Shown here piece after piece: positions 7,223 to 15,240 of a stretch of 35,562 bases of DNA. How positions within the stretch are numbered: the first letter of the stretch is position 1; the number at the start of each line of letters is the position of its first letter. The translations under genes were made by a program, and so were the position numbers. Source of the DNA: Syntrophomonadaceae bacterium (GTDB taxonomy: Bacteria > Bacillota > Dethiobacteria > DTU022 > PWGO01); contig PWGO01000160.1 in assembly GCA_003554525.1 (NCBI GenBank), positions 1 to 35,562 on the forward strand, given 5' to 3'. The notes under the pieces were generated by a model. It was given only the letters and a program-made list of their open reading frames with translations, ran no database searches and was not told the origin of the DNA.

Positions 7223-8047
7223 ATGCATGAATCGCCATTGCTGGACAAGGTAAGGCACATATGTCGGTTTATTCAAAGTTCTCCGGAGTGTTCTCTGGAG
7301 TTTGTTGACGGGGCGCGTATGCTTAAAGAGGTGCTAAACGCCAATGTTTTAATAGTTAGCCCTTCGGGGAAAGTCTGGGGGTATTCTCTCTCGGACAAGT
7401 TTGACTGTGAAATATTTCAACAGGTAGTACTTGACAATGAAGCTTTTCCGGAAAGATACAACGAGGAGATACTTCTTACTGCCCAGGAACCGCGTGTTAA
7501 TATAAAACAGAAGGACCATTACTGTGTTTACAAAAGGGAACTGGGGTACGAAGAAGAAATATCGTGCAGGCAGCCGGAAATCATAACCACCATAGTGCCT
7601 ATTATTGGCGGCGGCAACAGGCTGGGGACCCTGGTAATTCACCGATTTGGAGAAGAACTTTCTGCAGATGATCTGGTTTTAGCAGAAAACGGTGCTACGT
7701 TGATAGGTATGGAAGTAATGCGCAATAAAGTTGATAAAACGGAAAAGGATATGAGGCATAAAGCTATTGCAGAGGTTGCTTTTGACAGCCTATCTTATTC
7801 CGAGCTGGAGGCCATAGAGGAGATATTCAGGGAGCTTAATGGGAAAGAAGGTATAATAGTAGCCAGCAAGATAGCAGATAACCTGGGAATAACCCGCTCG
7901 GTGATAGTAAATGCCCTCCGCAAATTCGAGAGTGCCGGGATTATTGATTCCCGTTCACTGGGCATGAAAGGTACATTTATTAAAATAAAGCACCCGGTAT
8001 ACCAGGAAGAAATTGAAAAGAGGATATCGAGTGAAAACCCCCTGTAA
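7223..8047 (+). CDS. codY: CodY, GTP/branched-chain amino acid-sensing global repressor
   Basis: CodY represses nutrient-limitation genes when GTP and branched-chain amino acids are plentiful. The N-terminal half is its GAF ligand domain (LLDKVRHICRFIQ at the start; ITTIVPIIGGGNRLGTLVI in the middle). The C-terminal winged helix is nearly diagnostic: VASKIADNLGITRSVIVNAL, then SAGIIDSRSLGMKGTFIKI. At 274 residues it is slightly longer than the usual 255-260. ATG 7223 follows AGGTGGAG at six bases; an in-frame GTG at 7211 overlaps that site. In many Bacillota codY follows clpQY; here it is monocistronic with its own promoter and terminator. Confidence 0.96.
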   Translation: MHESPLLDKVRHICRFIQSSPECSLEFVDGARMLKEVLNANVLIVSPSGKVWGYSLSDKFDCEIFQQVVLDNEAFPERYNEEILLTAQEPRVNIKQKDHYCVYKRELGYEEEISCRQPEIITTIVPIIGGGNRLGTLVIHRFGEELSADDLVLAENGATLIGMEVMRNKVDKTEKDMRHKAIAEVAFDSLSYSELEAIEEIFRELNGKEGIIVASKIADNLGITRSVIVNALRKFESAGIIDSRSLGMKGTFIKIKHPVYQEEIEKRISSENPL

Positions 8048-8111
8048 TTATAAGCAAGCAATTAAAGGTATTGCTCAAGCTTGAGCAGTAACAGGAATAA
8101 AGGTAAGAGAT

Positions 8112-8142
8112 AAAAGAGCCCTGAGTTAACAGGGCTCTTTTT
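8112..8142. terminator. Bidirectional terminator between codY and the por operon
   Basis: AAAAGAGCCCTG pairs with CAGGGCTCTTTT around AGTTAA. T-runs flank both sides, so it can stop codY transcription from the left and por transcription from the right. Confidence 0.88.
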
Positions 8143-8169
8143 ATTCTCTAAGTTTTAACACCAGTTATT

Positions 8170-9105
8170 TTATACTTCCGCTGTTTCCCCGCATTTTCTT
8201 AAAAGCCTATGCCATTCCTTATCCACGTGTTCCTGTAGTTTGTCTTTTATTTCCCGGTTTTCTTCTTTCATAAGGTGGGCAAACCTGCCCTGGTTTTTGA
8301 TATATTCTTCCAGCGGCTTTTTGTTTTTGGCTTTAAAGTTCAAAGTGTACTCCCCATCTTCTACTTCGTACAGGGGCCAAACACATGACTGCACCCCAAG
8401 CTTGGCCAGTTCTATGGTTTGCTCCATGGGAAATCTCCAGCCGCGGTGGCAGGGGCTAAGCACGTTTATAAAAGAGGGACCGTCAACAGACAGTGCTTTG
8501 GCAGTCTTGTTGACCAGGTCGCGCCAATGGCTTATTGATGCCTGCGCCACGTACGGTATACCGTGTGCGGCAACTATAGAGGTTAAATCTTTACGGTTTT
8601 GTGATTTCCCTGGTATTTGGGAACCTACCGGGCTGGTAGTGGTCCAGGCTCCCAGGGAGGTAGCCCCGGAGCGCTGTATGCCGGTATTCATATATGCTTC
8701 GTTGTTGTAGCAAACGTACAACATGCGGTGTCCCCTTTCCAGGGCCCCGGAAAGGGCCTGGAAACCTATATCGTAAGTGCCCCCGTCACCTCCAAAGGCT
8801 ATAAAATGGTAGTCGTCTTTTATTTTACCCTGGCGGTGCAGGCTGCGGTAGGCACTTTCCACGCCGCTCAGGGTAGATGCCACGTTTTCAAAAGCGCTGT
8901 GGATATAGGAAGTTCGCCATGCCGTGTAGGGATAGATAGTAGTTGAAACTTCCAGGCAGCCGGTGGGGTTGGCTACCACGATATTTACGTCTTCCGGGGC
9001 GGCCAGCAAAACCTGGCGGACGGCAATAGAAGCCCCGCAACCGGCGCAAAGCCGGTGTCCCCCGGTTAACAGTTCTCTTTTATGGGTTAGCTCTTTTAAT
9101 TTCAT
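8170..9105 (-). CDS. porB: Pyruvate:ferredoxin oxidoreductase, beta (TPP-binding) subunit
   Basis: Binds thiamine pyrophosphate and catalyses CoA-dependent oxidative decarboxylation of pyruvate to acetyl-CoA with ferredoxin as electron acceptor. Seen here: GGHRLCAGCGASIAVRQVL (CxxC of the beta-subunit iron-sulfur cluster), the TPP motif FGGDGGTYDIGFQAL with YNNEAYMNTGIQRSGAT, and SPCHRGWRF. Its 311 residues are normal for the four-subunit enzyme. It is the last gene of the operon, starting one base after the porA stop, with AGGAAG inside the end of porA. The order gamma-delta-alpha-beta is that of thermotogal and clostridial por operons. Confidence 0.93.
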   Translation of the reverse strand: MKLKELTHKRELLTGGHRLCAGCGASIAVRQVLLAAPEDVNIVVANPTGCLEVSTTIYPYTAWRTSYIHSAFENVASTLSGVESAYRSLHRQGKIKDDYHFIAFGGDGGTYDIGFQALSGALERGHRMLYVCYNNEAYMNTGIQRSGATSLGAWTTTSPVGSQIPGKSQNRKDLTSIVAAHGIPYVAQASISHWRDLVNKTAKALSVDGPSFINVLSPCHRGWRFPMEQTIELAKLGVQSCVWPLYEVEDGEYTLNFKAKNKKPLEEYIKNQGRFAHLMKEENREIKDKLQEHVDKEWHRLLRKCGETAEV

Positions 9106-9106
9106 A

Positions 9107-10297
9107 TTAGTTATCTTCCTCCTTTAGCCCCAGGTAACAAGTACCTTCCGGGAAGTTTCCTTCTACCAGCATGCGCCCGGCTTCTTTGGCTTGTTGTGGG
9201 CTGAAGTCTCTTCCACCCAAACCGTAAGCAAAACTGACGATTTGGGGTTTGTTTTCCGCGTCATAAAAAGCAGACCTGATTTCTTGCCATACCGGCCCTC
9301 CCGGGCCGCCGGAAAAGGTCAAGGAACGATCCAGTACTCCTATTACAGGCACGTGAGAAAGAGCTTTCACCAGTTCTTCAGCCGGGAAGGGGCGGAATAG
9401 GCGCAGCTTGAGCATCCCTACTTTTAAGCCTTCTTCTCGTAGCTGCTGGACGGCAGCACGGGTGGTGCCCGCGCCGGAACCCAGAGCGATTAATGCCACC
9501 TCGGCGTCTTCCAGTTGATAAGTTTCAAAATAACCGTAGTTCTTGCCAAACTTTTCCCCGAATTCTTCGCCCACTTCTTTTACCACTTTTAGAGCGTTTT
9601 TCATGGCTTCTTCCTGGGCCCGTTTAAATTCAAAGAAATAACCGTAAAGTCCATCAAAAGCTCCTACAGTTATGGGGTTTTCAGGATCCAGCATAGTATA
9701 AGGAGGCTGGTATTCCCCTACGAAGTTGCGTACTTTTTCGTCTTCGTAAAAATCTACCCGCTCGGTGCCGTGGCTTATTATAAACCCGTCTAAAAGGACC
9801 ATGGCGGGCAGCAGGACCTCCTTGTTTTCGGCTATTCTTGCTGCCTGGATAGTGTTTTCGTATGCTTCCTGAGAGTTTTCACTGTACAGCTGTATCCAGC
9901 CGGAATCCCTGGCTCCCATGCTGTCACTGTGGTCGCAGTGGATGTTAATGGGAGCGGAAAGCGTCCGGTTAACGTTGGGCATAACTATGGGCAAACGCAA
10001 ACCAGAGGCAATATACAGCATCTCCCACATAAGAGCCAGTCCTTGTGAAGAAGTGCAAGTCATGACCCTGGCTCCCCCTCCTGCTGCACCTATGCAGGCG
10101 CTTAAAGCGCTGTGTTCACTTTCTACGTTAACCATTTCAGTGTTCACTTCTCCGTTTGCCACCATGGTAGCAAACGTTTCTACTATGGCGGTCTGCGGGG
10201 TAATAGGGTAGGCTGCTACAACGTCAGGCTCTATCTGGCGCATGGCTTCGGCAACCGCGTCAGTTCCAACAACGGCAGCGGACTTGGTTATAGTCAT
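9107..10297 (-). CDS. porA: Pyruvate:ferredoxin oxidoreductase, alpha subunit
   Basis: The alpha chain supplies the pyrimidine-binding half of the TPP site. The N-terminal domain carries AAYPITPQTAIVE, EHSALSACIGAAGGGARVMT and TSSQGLALMWEML. The segment NRTLSAPINIHCDHSDSMGA is typical of pyruvate rather than 2-ketoisovalerate enzymes. A C-terminal transketolase-like domain follows (VALIALGSGAGTTRAAV, then LRLFRPFPAEEL). The start codon shares one base with the porD stop (TAATG), so translation is coupled. At 396 residues it is full length. Pyruvate specificity is inferred from the segment above. Confidence 0.93.
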   Translation of the reverse strand: MTITKSAAVVGTDAVAEAMRQIEPDVVAAYPITPQTAIVETFATMVANGEVNTEMVNVESEHSALSACIGAAGGGARVMTCTSSQGLALMWEMLYIASGLRLPIVMPNVNRTLSAPINIHCDHSDSMGARDSGWIQLYSENSQEAYENTIQAARIAENKEVLLPAMVLLDGFIISHGTERVDFYEDEKVRNFVGEYQPPYTMLDPENPITVGAFDGLYGYFFEFKRAQEEAMKNALKVVKEVGEEFGEKFGKNYGYFETYQLEDAEVALIALGSGAGTTRAAVQQLREEGLKVGMLKLRLFRPFPAEELVKALSHVPVIGVLDRSLTFSGGPGGPVWQEIRSAFYDAENKPQIVSFAYGLGGRDFSPQQAKEAGRMLVEGNFPEGTCYLGLKEEDN

Positions 10298-10638
10298 TAT
10301 GCGTTCCCCCTTTCCTGGTTTTCCTGCGAAGCGGCTTCTGCTTCGTCTACTATTTCAATGGCGTCGCGTGGACATTCGTAGGCGCAGATACCGCAGCCCT
10401 TGCAGTGTTGCAGGTTAAACCCTGTTACTTTTTCATCTTCCACAATAATGGAAGTATCAGGGCAGAGAATAAAACAGATAAGACAGTGATTGCATTTTTC
10501 TTCGTCCCTGATAGGACGGAGCGCACGCCAGCCCCCGGTCTTGTAGTTAGCAGCGGTTCCTGCCTCGGGGATGATGGCTCCCAGGGGATGTTTTTTCCAG
10601 CTCCAGTTATTAATGTCTTTTATATCCCATTTGCTCAT
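10297..10638 (-). CDS. porD: Pyruvate:ferredoxin oxidoreductase, delta (2x[4Fe-4S] ferredoxin) subunit
   Basis: A 113-residue ferredoxin-like chain with two C-x2-C-x2-C-x3-C-P sets: CNHCLICFILCP and CKGCGICAYECP. Each set supplies cysteines for [4Fe-4S] clusters that pass electrons from the TPP site to ferredoxin. Residues 1-40 (NWSWKKHPLGAIIPEAGTA) are the usual delta-subunit lead. It overlaps the porG stop by four bases (ATGA), which fits translational coupling. Confidence 0.93.
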   Translation of the reverse strand: MSKWDIKDINNWSWKKHPLGAIIPEAGTAANYKTGGWRALRPIRDEEKCNHCLICFILCPDTSIIVEDEKVTGFNLQHCKGCGICAYECPRDAIEIVDEAEAASQENQERGNA

Positions 10639-11210
10639 GATTTAACCTCCTCGTAAGCCCTGGTCAGGGTAGTAACATTTTTTTCTACAACTTTCTCCGG
10701 AAATCTTTTACTAAAAGACTCCCGGAGAATATCTCCAGCTTCGTCTTTTTTCATGAGTTCGGTTACAAAAAGCAAGGCACCCAGCATGGGAACGTTGGCG
10801 AAAGGACGGCCTATTATTTCCATGGCCAGGTGGGTGGCGTCCAGCGTGTAAAGCTCGTAATCACCCAGGGAGTAAAGTTTCTTTAGCTCTTCCGGTTCAA
10901 GATGGGTGTTTACTACCAGGGTTCCACCTTTTTTTAATCCCCTGGTTACATCTACTACTTCCATCAGCGAATCATCTACCACTACTACAATGTCAGGCTC
11001 GGTCACGCCGCAGTACGTAAAAATGGGTTCGGGGCTTATACGGTTAAATATCTGTATGGGAGCACCCATTCTTTCGGGCCCGTATTCGGGAAAAGCTTGA
11101 AAATATAGTCCCTTCGGCAAAATCATTTCTACCAGTGTTTTTGCGGCGGTTACTGCTCCCTGCCCTCCCCGGGCATGCCATCGGATTTCCGTTAAATTGT
11201 TGCCGCTCAA
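10635..11210 (-). CDS. porG: Pyruvate:ferredoxin oxidoreductase, gamma subunit
   Basis: A 191-residue gamma chain with the family signature EIRWHARGGQGAVTAAKTL, then FPEYGPERMGAPIQIFNRI, and VVVDDSLME. It caps the catalytic subunits and forms part of the CoA-binding region. The start is TTG at 11210, with AGGAGGTG eight bases upstream. It is the first gene of a tightly packed porGDAB operon. A possible -10 TATAAT lies 28-33 bases upstream on the minus strand, but its -35 is poor. Confidence 0.92.
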   Translation of the reverse strand: MSGNNLTEIRWHARGGQGAVTAAKTLVEMILPKGLYFQAFPEYGPERMGAPIQIFNRISPEPIFTYCGVTEPDIVVVVDDSLMEVVDVTRGLKKGGTLVVNTHLEPEELKKLYSLGDYELYTLDATHLAMEIIGRPFANVPMLGALLFVTELMKKDEAGDILRESFSKRFPEKVVEKNVTTLTRAYEEVKS

Positions 11211-11466
11211 ATTTGCTACACCTCCTGTTATTCTGTTATTATAGAAGCTTTTTTATATTATCGAGAGAGAAAAAACAATGCTTTTTAGCTTGATGTACTT
11301 GTTTTCACCATGTTTTTTCTTTCTCGTTTAAAAAGTATGATTAAAAAGTATGATTAAAAAACGCATGATAGTAAAAGTTCTGTGAATTTTTTCGGGTTTG
11401 GTAAATGCCTTTTGTTGCCTTTTGTTACTGTAGTGCCCGGGAAACAGTTCACCGGCTTTCTTCAAT
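11211..11466. other. AT-rich intergenic DNA with short direct repeats
   Basis: Holds the por operon leader, two adjacent copies of TTAAAAAGTATGA (11328-11353) and two adjacent copies of GCCTTTTGTT near 11407-11426. I see no gene or convincing structured RNA here. Confidence 0.5.
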
Positions 11467-11619
11467 TCAACTCTGATTTATGTCGACGTTGAATTTATGC
11501 GCTAAAGCTGAAACTTTCTTTCCCTGGAGGTACAACAGCCGGTTGTTAGGTTTTATACCCGGTATTACTTGAATCAGCTGCCCCGTGCAGTTATAAATTC
11601 CTTCTCCTGCAGCATTCAC
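11467..11619 (-). pseudogene. Short open frame, possible gene remnant, unrecognised
   Basis: An uninterrupted 50-codon frame from a GTG to TGA encodes a balanced, protein-like peptide beginning VNAAGEGIYNCTGQL and containing IPGIKPNNRLLYLQGKKVS. The open frame extends about 18 codons further upstream (including FRPGNKYVIITR) to a stop near 11680, without a good start codon or ribosome binding site. Composition and third-base pattern look coding, so it may be the 3' end of a lost gene. No family is recognised. It could also be chance. Confidence 0.25.
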
Positions 11620-11716
11620 CCTGGTTATTATAACATATTTATTACCCGGTCTGAAAAGCAGGAATGATAAATTTTATAAATTTGACTCATTGCAGTTAAA
11701 TTGCTAAGCTAAATAA

Positions 11717-11747
11717 AAACCGGAAAAATGGGAAACTCCGGTTTTTT
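11717..11747. terminator. Hairpin with T-run upstream of murI
   Basis: AAACCGGA pairs with TCCGGTTT and is followed by TTT on the plus strand; the minus strand also gains a T-run. It lies 60 bases before murI, so it may end a minus-strand transcript, act as a leader attenuator, or be left from the lost neighbour. Confidence 0.5.
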
Positions 11748-11807
11748 AAGGATTAAAGTAATTACCCGGGCGTTTATTGTTGTGCCAGGGGAAAGGAGTT
11801 TTTATAA

Positions 11808-12617
11808 ATGAACCTGGAAGCTTATAAGTCCATAGGTGTGCTTGATTCCGGAGTAGGCGGCCTTACGGTGGTGCGGGAACTCCACCGCTGGATTCCGCAT
11901 GAAAACATAGTTTATTTTGGGGATACCTATCGGATGCCCTATGGTTCGCGCCCTCAAGAGGAAGTAAGGCGCTTTGCCCTGGAAATAATTGATTTTTTGC
12001 AGACTCAGGAAATAAAGATGGTAGTAGTGGCCTGCAACTCGGCCGCTGCAGCCGGCCTTGATTATTATAGAGAGAAGCTAAATATACCGGTGGTAGGTGT
12101 AATTGAACCGGGAGCCCGGGCGGCCCTTAAGGCTACGCGTAACGAGCGTATCGGTGTTATTGGGACAGAAGGGACAGTGGGAAGCGGGGCATACGAAAAA
12201 GCAATAAGCCGGATGGAACCCGGTGTAGAGGTTTACAGCAGGGCCTGCCCCCTTTTAGTTCTGATAGTGGAAAACAACCTGGTTTATTCGCCAGAATCTT
12301 ACCGGGTTACGGAAGAATACCTTAAACCCCTCAAAGAACAGGGTGTAGACACAATTATTATGGGCTGCACTCATTATCCCCTGATGCAAGACCTTATACA
12401 AGAAGTCATGGGAGAAAATGTAACCCTTATAAGCTCGGCGGAAGAAACCGCCCGGGAAGCAAAAGAAATACTGGTTTCATCTTCTTTAATGAATCCTCTT
12501 AATTCCTCCCATTCCCGGCACCGTTTTTTTGTAAGCGGGAAACCGTTTTCTTTCGAAGAAATCGGCAAAAAACTCCTTGGTAGTGAAATTAAAGCTTACC
12601 AGGTGGTATTATCTTAG
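11808..12617 (+). CDS. murI: Glutamate racemase
   Basis: Interconverts L- and D-glutamate with two catalytic cysteines, supplying D-Glu for peptidoglycan. Both cysteine motifs are intact: VVACNSAAAAGL and IMGCTHYPLM. The N-terminal IGVLDSGVGGLTVVRELHR and YFGDTYRMPYGSR are also classic. Its 269 residues are a normal length. ATG 11808 follows AAAGGAG. It stands in the same direction as the GerMN gene 194 bases downstream but is separated from it by a repeat fragment, so co-transcription is uncertain. Confidence 0.95.
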   Translation: MNLEAYKSIGVLDSGVGGLTVVRELHRWIPHENIVYFGDTYRMPYGSRPQEEVRRFALEIIDFLQTQEIKMVVVACNSAAAAGLDYYREKLNIPVVGVIEPGARAALKATRNERIGVIGTEGTVGSGAYEKAISRMEPGVEVYSRACPLLVLIVENNLVYSPESYRVTEEYLKPLKEQGVDTIIMGCTHYPLMQDLIQEVMGENVTLISSAEETAREAKEILVSSSLMNPLNSSHSRHRFFVSGKPFSFEEIGKKLLGSEIKAYQVVLS

Positions 12618-12623
12618 TTTTTT

Positions 12624-12668
12624 GTAACTACTCAGGCTGATAGCAACATGACTCCAGGAGTAGTAACT
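12624..12668. repeat. Fragment of the GTAACTACTCAGGC inverted-repeat family
   Basis: GTAACTACTCAGGC at 12624-12637 faces a diverged GGAGTAGTAAC at 12658-12668. The same end sequences flank the element at 15056-15204 and recur at 26803. This copy lacks the GC-rich core. Confidence 0.55.
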
Positions 12669-12811
12669 GCCCGGGTGTTGGTTTTAGTAAAGCTTTTCCT
12701 TCCCCCTGGAAAGCTGGTTGTTCTTGAACTCAAAGAATCAAAAGAATATTTTTTTGTTTTAACGGATAATTATTAGAGAGTTGTCCTACAGTAATTTAAG
12801 GGGGGTCACAT

Positions 12812-13903
12812 GTGTTTACAAAAAGTTTTAAGATTATAACTGTATTGCTGTTAATTATTCCTGTTTTATTTTTATTGGTTATGGCGGGAGGTGAAATCCA
12901 GGAGCTGCCCCGTATTGCAAGCCGGTGGTTTGGAGAGGAAGGTGAAAAAAAATCCCCTGTGCCACCCGCCCCGGAAAAAGAACAGCCGGGGAAATCACAG
13001 GTAGAGGAGATTTTAGAAGAAGAGGAGTTTCACCTGGTAACCCTGTACTATCTGCACCAGGATAAAGGGTTTGTGGTTCCCTTGACCAGGAAGATACCCC
13101 GCGTGGAAGGGATAGCCAGGAAATGTCTGGAGGAACTGGTGGATAGGCCGGAGCTAAGGGAAGAACTGGATGTATATGGTATATCCCCCTCCCTGCCTGC
13201 CGGTACGGAAATTAATGGGTTACACATTGAAGATGGGGTAGCTAAAATAGATTTCAATTCTTCTTTCCTGAATTACGATAAAGAAAAAGAAAGATTAATT
13301 CTTAACAGCATGTTATGCACGTTAAAACAATTTTCCAGTGTTGACAGTTTAAAAATACTGGTAGAAGGTTCCGAGCTGGAAAAATTTCCAGGAGGGACCC
13401 CGGCCCGGGTGGCACTGGGTCAAGAATACAGGGTCAATATGGAAGTAAGCGAAAAGCTAAACGAGGAAGGAGAAGAAGATTATACGGAAGTCACAGTCTT
13501 TTTTCTCTACCGTGCGCCTGATGGCAGTAATTTTTATATCCCGGTAACTCGTGTTTTAGAAAAGCAAGAAAACGAATTAAAAGCAAGTATGCAGGAGCTG
13601 TTAAAGGGTCCGCGAAAACGGCCGGGGTTGTTCAGTAATATACCGTCGGACACTTCTCTGCTTAACCTGAAGGTTGATGAAGAAGGTTTGGCCATGGTGA
13701 AATTTACTAATGAGTTAATGAATTTTCGCGGGGGAAGAAAAGGGGAAGAACTCCTGGTTAACCAGGTGGTACTTACCCTTGCTGCTCATCCCCTGGTGGA
13801 AGGAGTAAAACTGCGGTTAGAAGAGGGGGAAATAGATCAGCTTCCTTACGGAACAGATTTGACGTCACCTCATCTGCCGCCTTCAGTGTTAAACTATTAT
13901 TGA
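12812..13903 (+). CDS. Exported protein with two GerMN domains (sporulation/germination GerM-like)
   Basis: An N-terminal hydrophobic segment (about residues 5-25, IITVLLLIIPVLFLLVMAGG) has no clear lipobox, so it is probably a membrane anchor. Two GerMN domains follow. The first spans about residues 70-200, with LVTLYYLHQDKGFVVPLTRK, IEDGVAKIDFNSSF and LEKFPGGTP. The second spans about 220-360, with FLYRAPDGSNFYIPVTRV, VDEEGLAMVKFTNE and IDQLPYGTD. GerM of Bacillus subtilis, which also has tandem GerMN domains, helps assemble the spore engulfment/germination apparatus. GTG 12812 follows AAGGGGGG; an overlapping ATG at 12810 is out of frame. It converges with the mreB-like gene, 11 bases between stops. 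Supports a spore-forming host. Confidence 0.85.
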   Translation: MFTKSFKIITVLLLIIPVLFLLVMAGGEIQELPRIASRWFGEEGEKKSPVPPAPEKEQPGKSQVEEILEEEEFHLVTLYYLHQDKGFVVPLTRKIPRVEGIARKCLEELVDRPELREELDVYGISPSLPAGTEINGLHIEDGVAKIDFNSSFLNYDKEKERLILNSMLCTLKQFSSVDSLKILVEGSELEKFPGGTPARVALGQEYRVNMEVSEKLNEEGEEDYTEVTVFFLYRAPDGSNFYIPVTRVLEKQENELKASMQELLKGPRKRPGLFSNIPSDTSLLNLKVDEEGLAMVKFTNELMNFRGGRKGEELLVNQVVLTLAAHPLVEGVKLRLEEGEIDQLPYGTDLTSPHLPPSVLNYY

Positions 13904-13914
13904 ATGGAATTTCC

Positions 13915-14958
13915 TCAAGCCCGGTAAAGATCCAGCAGGTGGAAACGCATGTATTGTAAAGCCATACCGGCTCCCCGCGCAGCGTTAGTAAAAGGTTCTT
14001 CTACTTTTATTACCGGTAGCTCCAGGTTTTGAGAAAAAAGTACATCAATGTTGTGTAGCAGGGAGCCTCCCCCGGTAATAAATATTCCTTCTTTTATAAT
14101 ATCAGTAGTTAGCTGTGGCGGTGTCTGCTCAAAAATTTTTTTAGCCATGGTACAATAGTTGGAGAGAACTGGATACATGGCTTCAGTAATATCGGAAAGG
14201 GGTACAGTTATACGGTCGGGCCGCATGGTTTTGCGGTTAAGCCCCTTTATTTCGAGGTCTTGTTTTTCCGGTGGATTAACTGCGTAACCCGCAGTTTCTT
14301 TTGCCGCGGCCGCGGTGCTTTCTCCTATCTCTAGCAGGTATTTTTTGTATATGTATCTCTGTATAGAGGTGTTGAGGGAATTTCCTCCGTGCCGCAGTGA
14401 CTTGGCTTTAACAATACCCCCCAGGGAAATAACAGCAATTTCTGTAACTCCCCCTCCCAGGTTAATTAAAAAGTTTCCCCTTGCCTCGTTTACAGGAAGC
14501 CCGGTACCCATGGCAGCGGCTAGAGGTTCTTCTATAAGATAGATATTTTTTATACCTATTCTTTTGCCTGCCGTAATTACAGCCTGCCGCTCTACCTGGG
14601 TAGAGCTGTATGGCACGGTGAAAATCAGCCGGTACTTTATAACCGGGGAGCGGGAAATTGCTTTATCCAGGAAGGCCTCCAACATTTTTACCGTGTAATT
14701 AAAACTGGCGATAACACCGTCCTGGAGGGGTTTTATTACCTCTATATTCGATGGTGCTCTCCCCAGCATGTTGTAAGCCTCCCGGCCGGAGCTGTATACG
14801 CTGTTGTCCCTGGTGTCAATGGCCAGAACGGAGGGTTCACTTAAAAGGTTTCCTTTCCCCGGAGACCAAATAATGGTGTGGTTAGTCCCCAAATCAATGG
14901 CCAGGTTTCTTCGGAAAAACTGGAACTGTTTTCTGCGGAACTGTTTTTTGGAACTCAA
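13915..14958 (-). CDS. Orphan MreB-family actin homologue
   Basis: A 347-residue MreB/Mbl-like protein. It has phosphate-1 loop LAIDLGTNHTIIW, then EPSVLAID, IKPLQDGVIASF, VPYSSTQVERQAV, the LIEEPLAAAMGTGLPV segment, phosphate-2 FLINLGGGVTEIAVISLGG and adenosine motif IFITGGGSLL. MreB filaments guide cell-wall synthesis at the membrane. This copy is diverged, has a basic lead (KKQFRRKQFQFFRR), and lacks mreC/mreD neighbours. It is therefore probably an accessory paralogue (Mbl/MreBH-like) rather than the main MreB. TTG 14958 follows GGGGGAG. The adjacent GerMN and nearby murI genes fit a cell-envelope setting, but they are on the other strand. Confidence 0.85.
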   Translation of the reverse strand: MSSKKQFRRKQFQFFRRNLAIDLGTNHTIIWSPGKGNLLSEPSVLAIDTRDNSVYSSGREAYNMLGRAPSNIEVIKPLQDGVIASFNYTVKMLEAFLDKAISRSPVIKYRLIFTVPYSSTQVERQAVITAGKRIGIKNIYLIEEPLAAAMGTGLPVNEARGNFLINLGGGVTEIAVISLGGIVKAKSLRHGGNSLNTSIQRYIYKKYLLEIGESTAAAAKETAGYAVNPPEKQDLEIKGLNRKTMRPDRITVPLSDITEAMYPVLSNYCTMAKKIFEQTPPQLTTDIIKEGIFITGGGSLLHNIDVLFSQNLELPVIKVEEPFTNAARGAGMALQYMRFHLLDLYRA

Positions 14959-15055
14959 AAGAACTCCCCCGATCGATTTTTTGACTGTTTATTACGTGGT
15001 TTTTATAAGTTTTCCACAAAGCCGGGATAGTAAACGGGGGAAAGTTTAACAGAAA

Positions 15056-15204
15056 GTAACTACTCAAGCCAAGTAAGGGGAAGTTAAGAGGCATGCTGCG
15101 CCTGCGGGGACGGTTCGAGCGTCACCGGAGCGAAGCGGAGGTCCGAAGGGAAGACGATGGAACCGTCCCCCTGGCGCAGCAGTGGATGCCTGAGTAGTTA
15201 TAAC
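15056..15204. repeat. Nested palindromic interspersed element (REP/MITE-like)
   Basis: Outer arms GTAACTACTCAAGCC (15056-15070) and GCCTGAGTAGTTATAAC (15188-15204) enclose inner arms CTGCGCCTGCGGGGACGGTTC without its last base (15096-15115) and GAACCGTCCCC plus CTGGCGCAG (15160-15179). The GC-rich centre includes GGAGCGAAGCGGAGGTCCG. The inner arm shares GAACCGTCCCC and CGCA with the tandem array at 111-214. The outer arm recurs at 12624 and 26803. The element sits between two minus-strand genes and carries no open frame. Likely non-autonomous and moved by an enzyme encoded elsewhere. Confidence 0.8.
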
Positions 15205-15240
15205 AGAAAAAAATAGAAAAACGGGAGGTAATGCGGGGGA

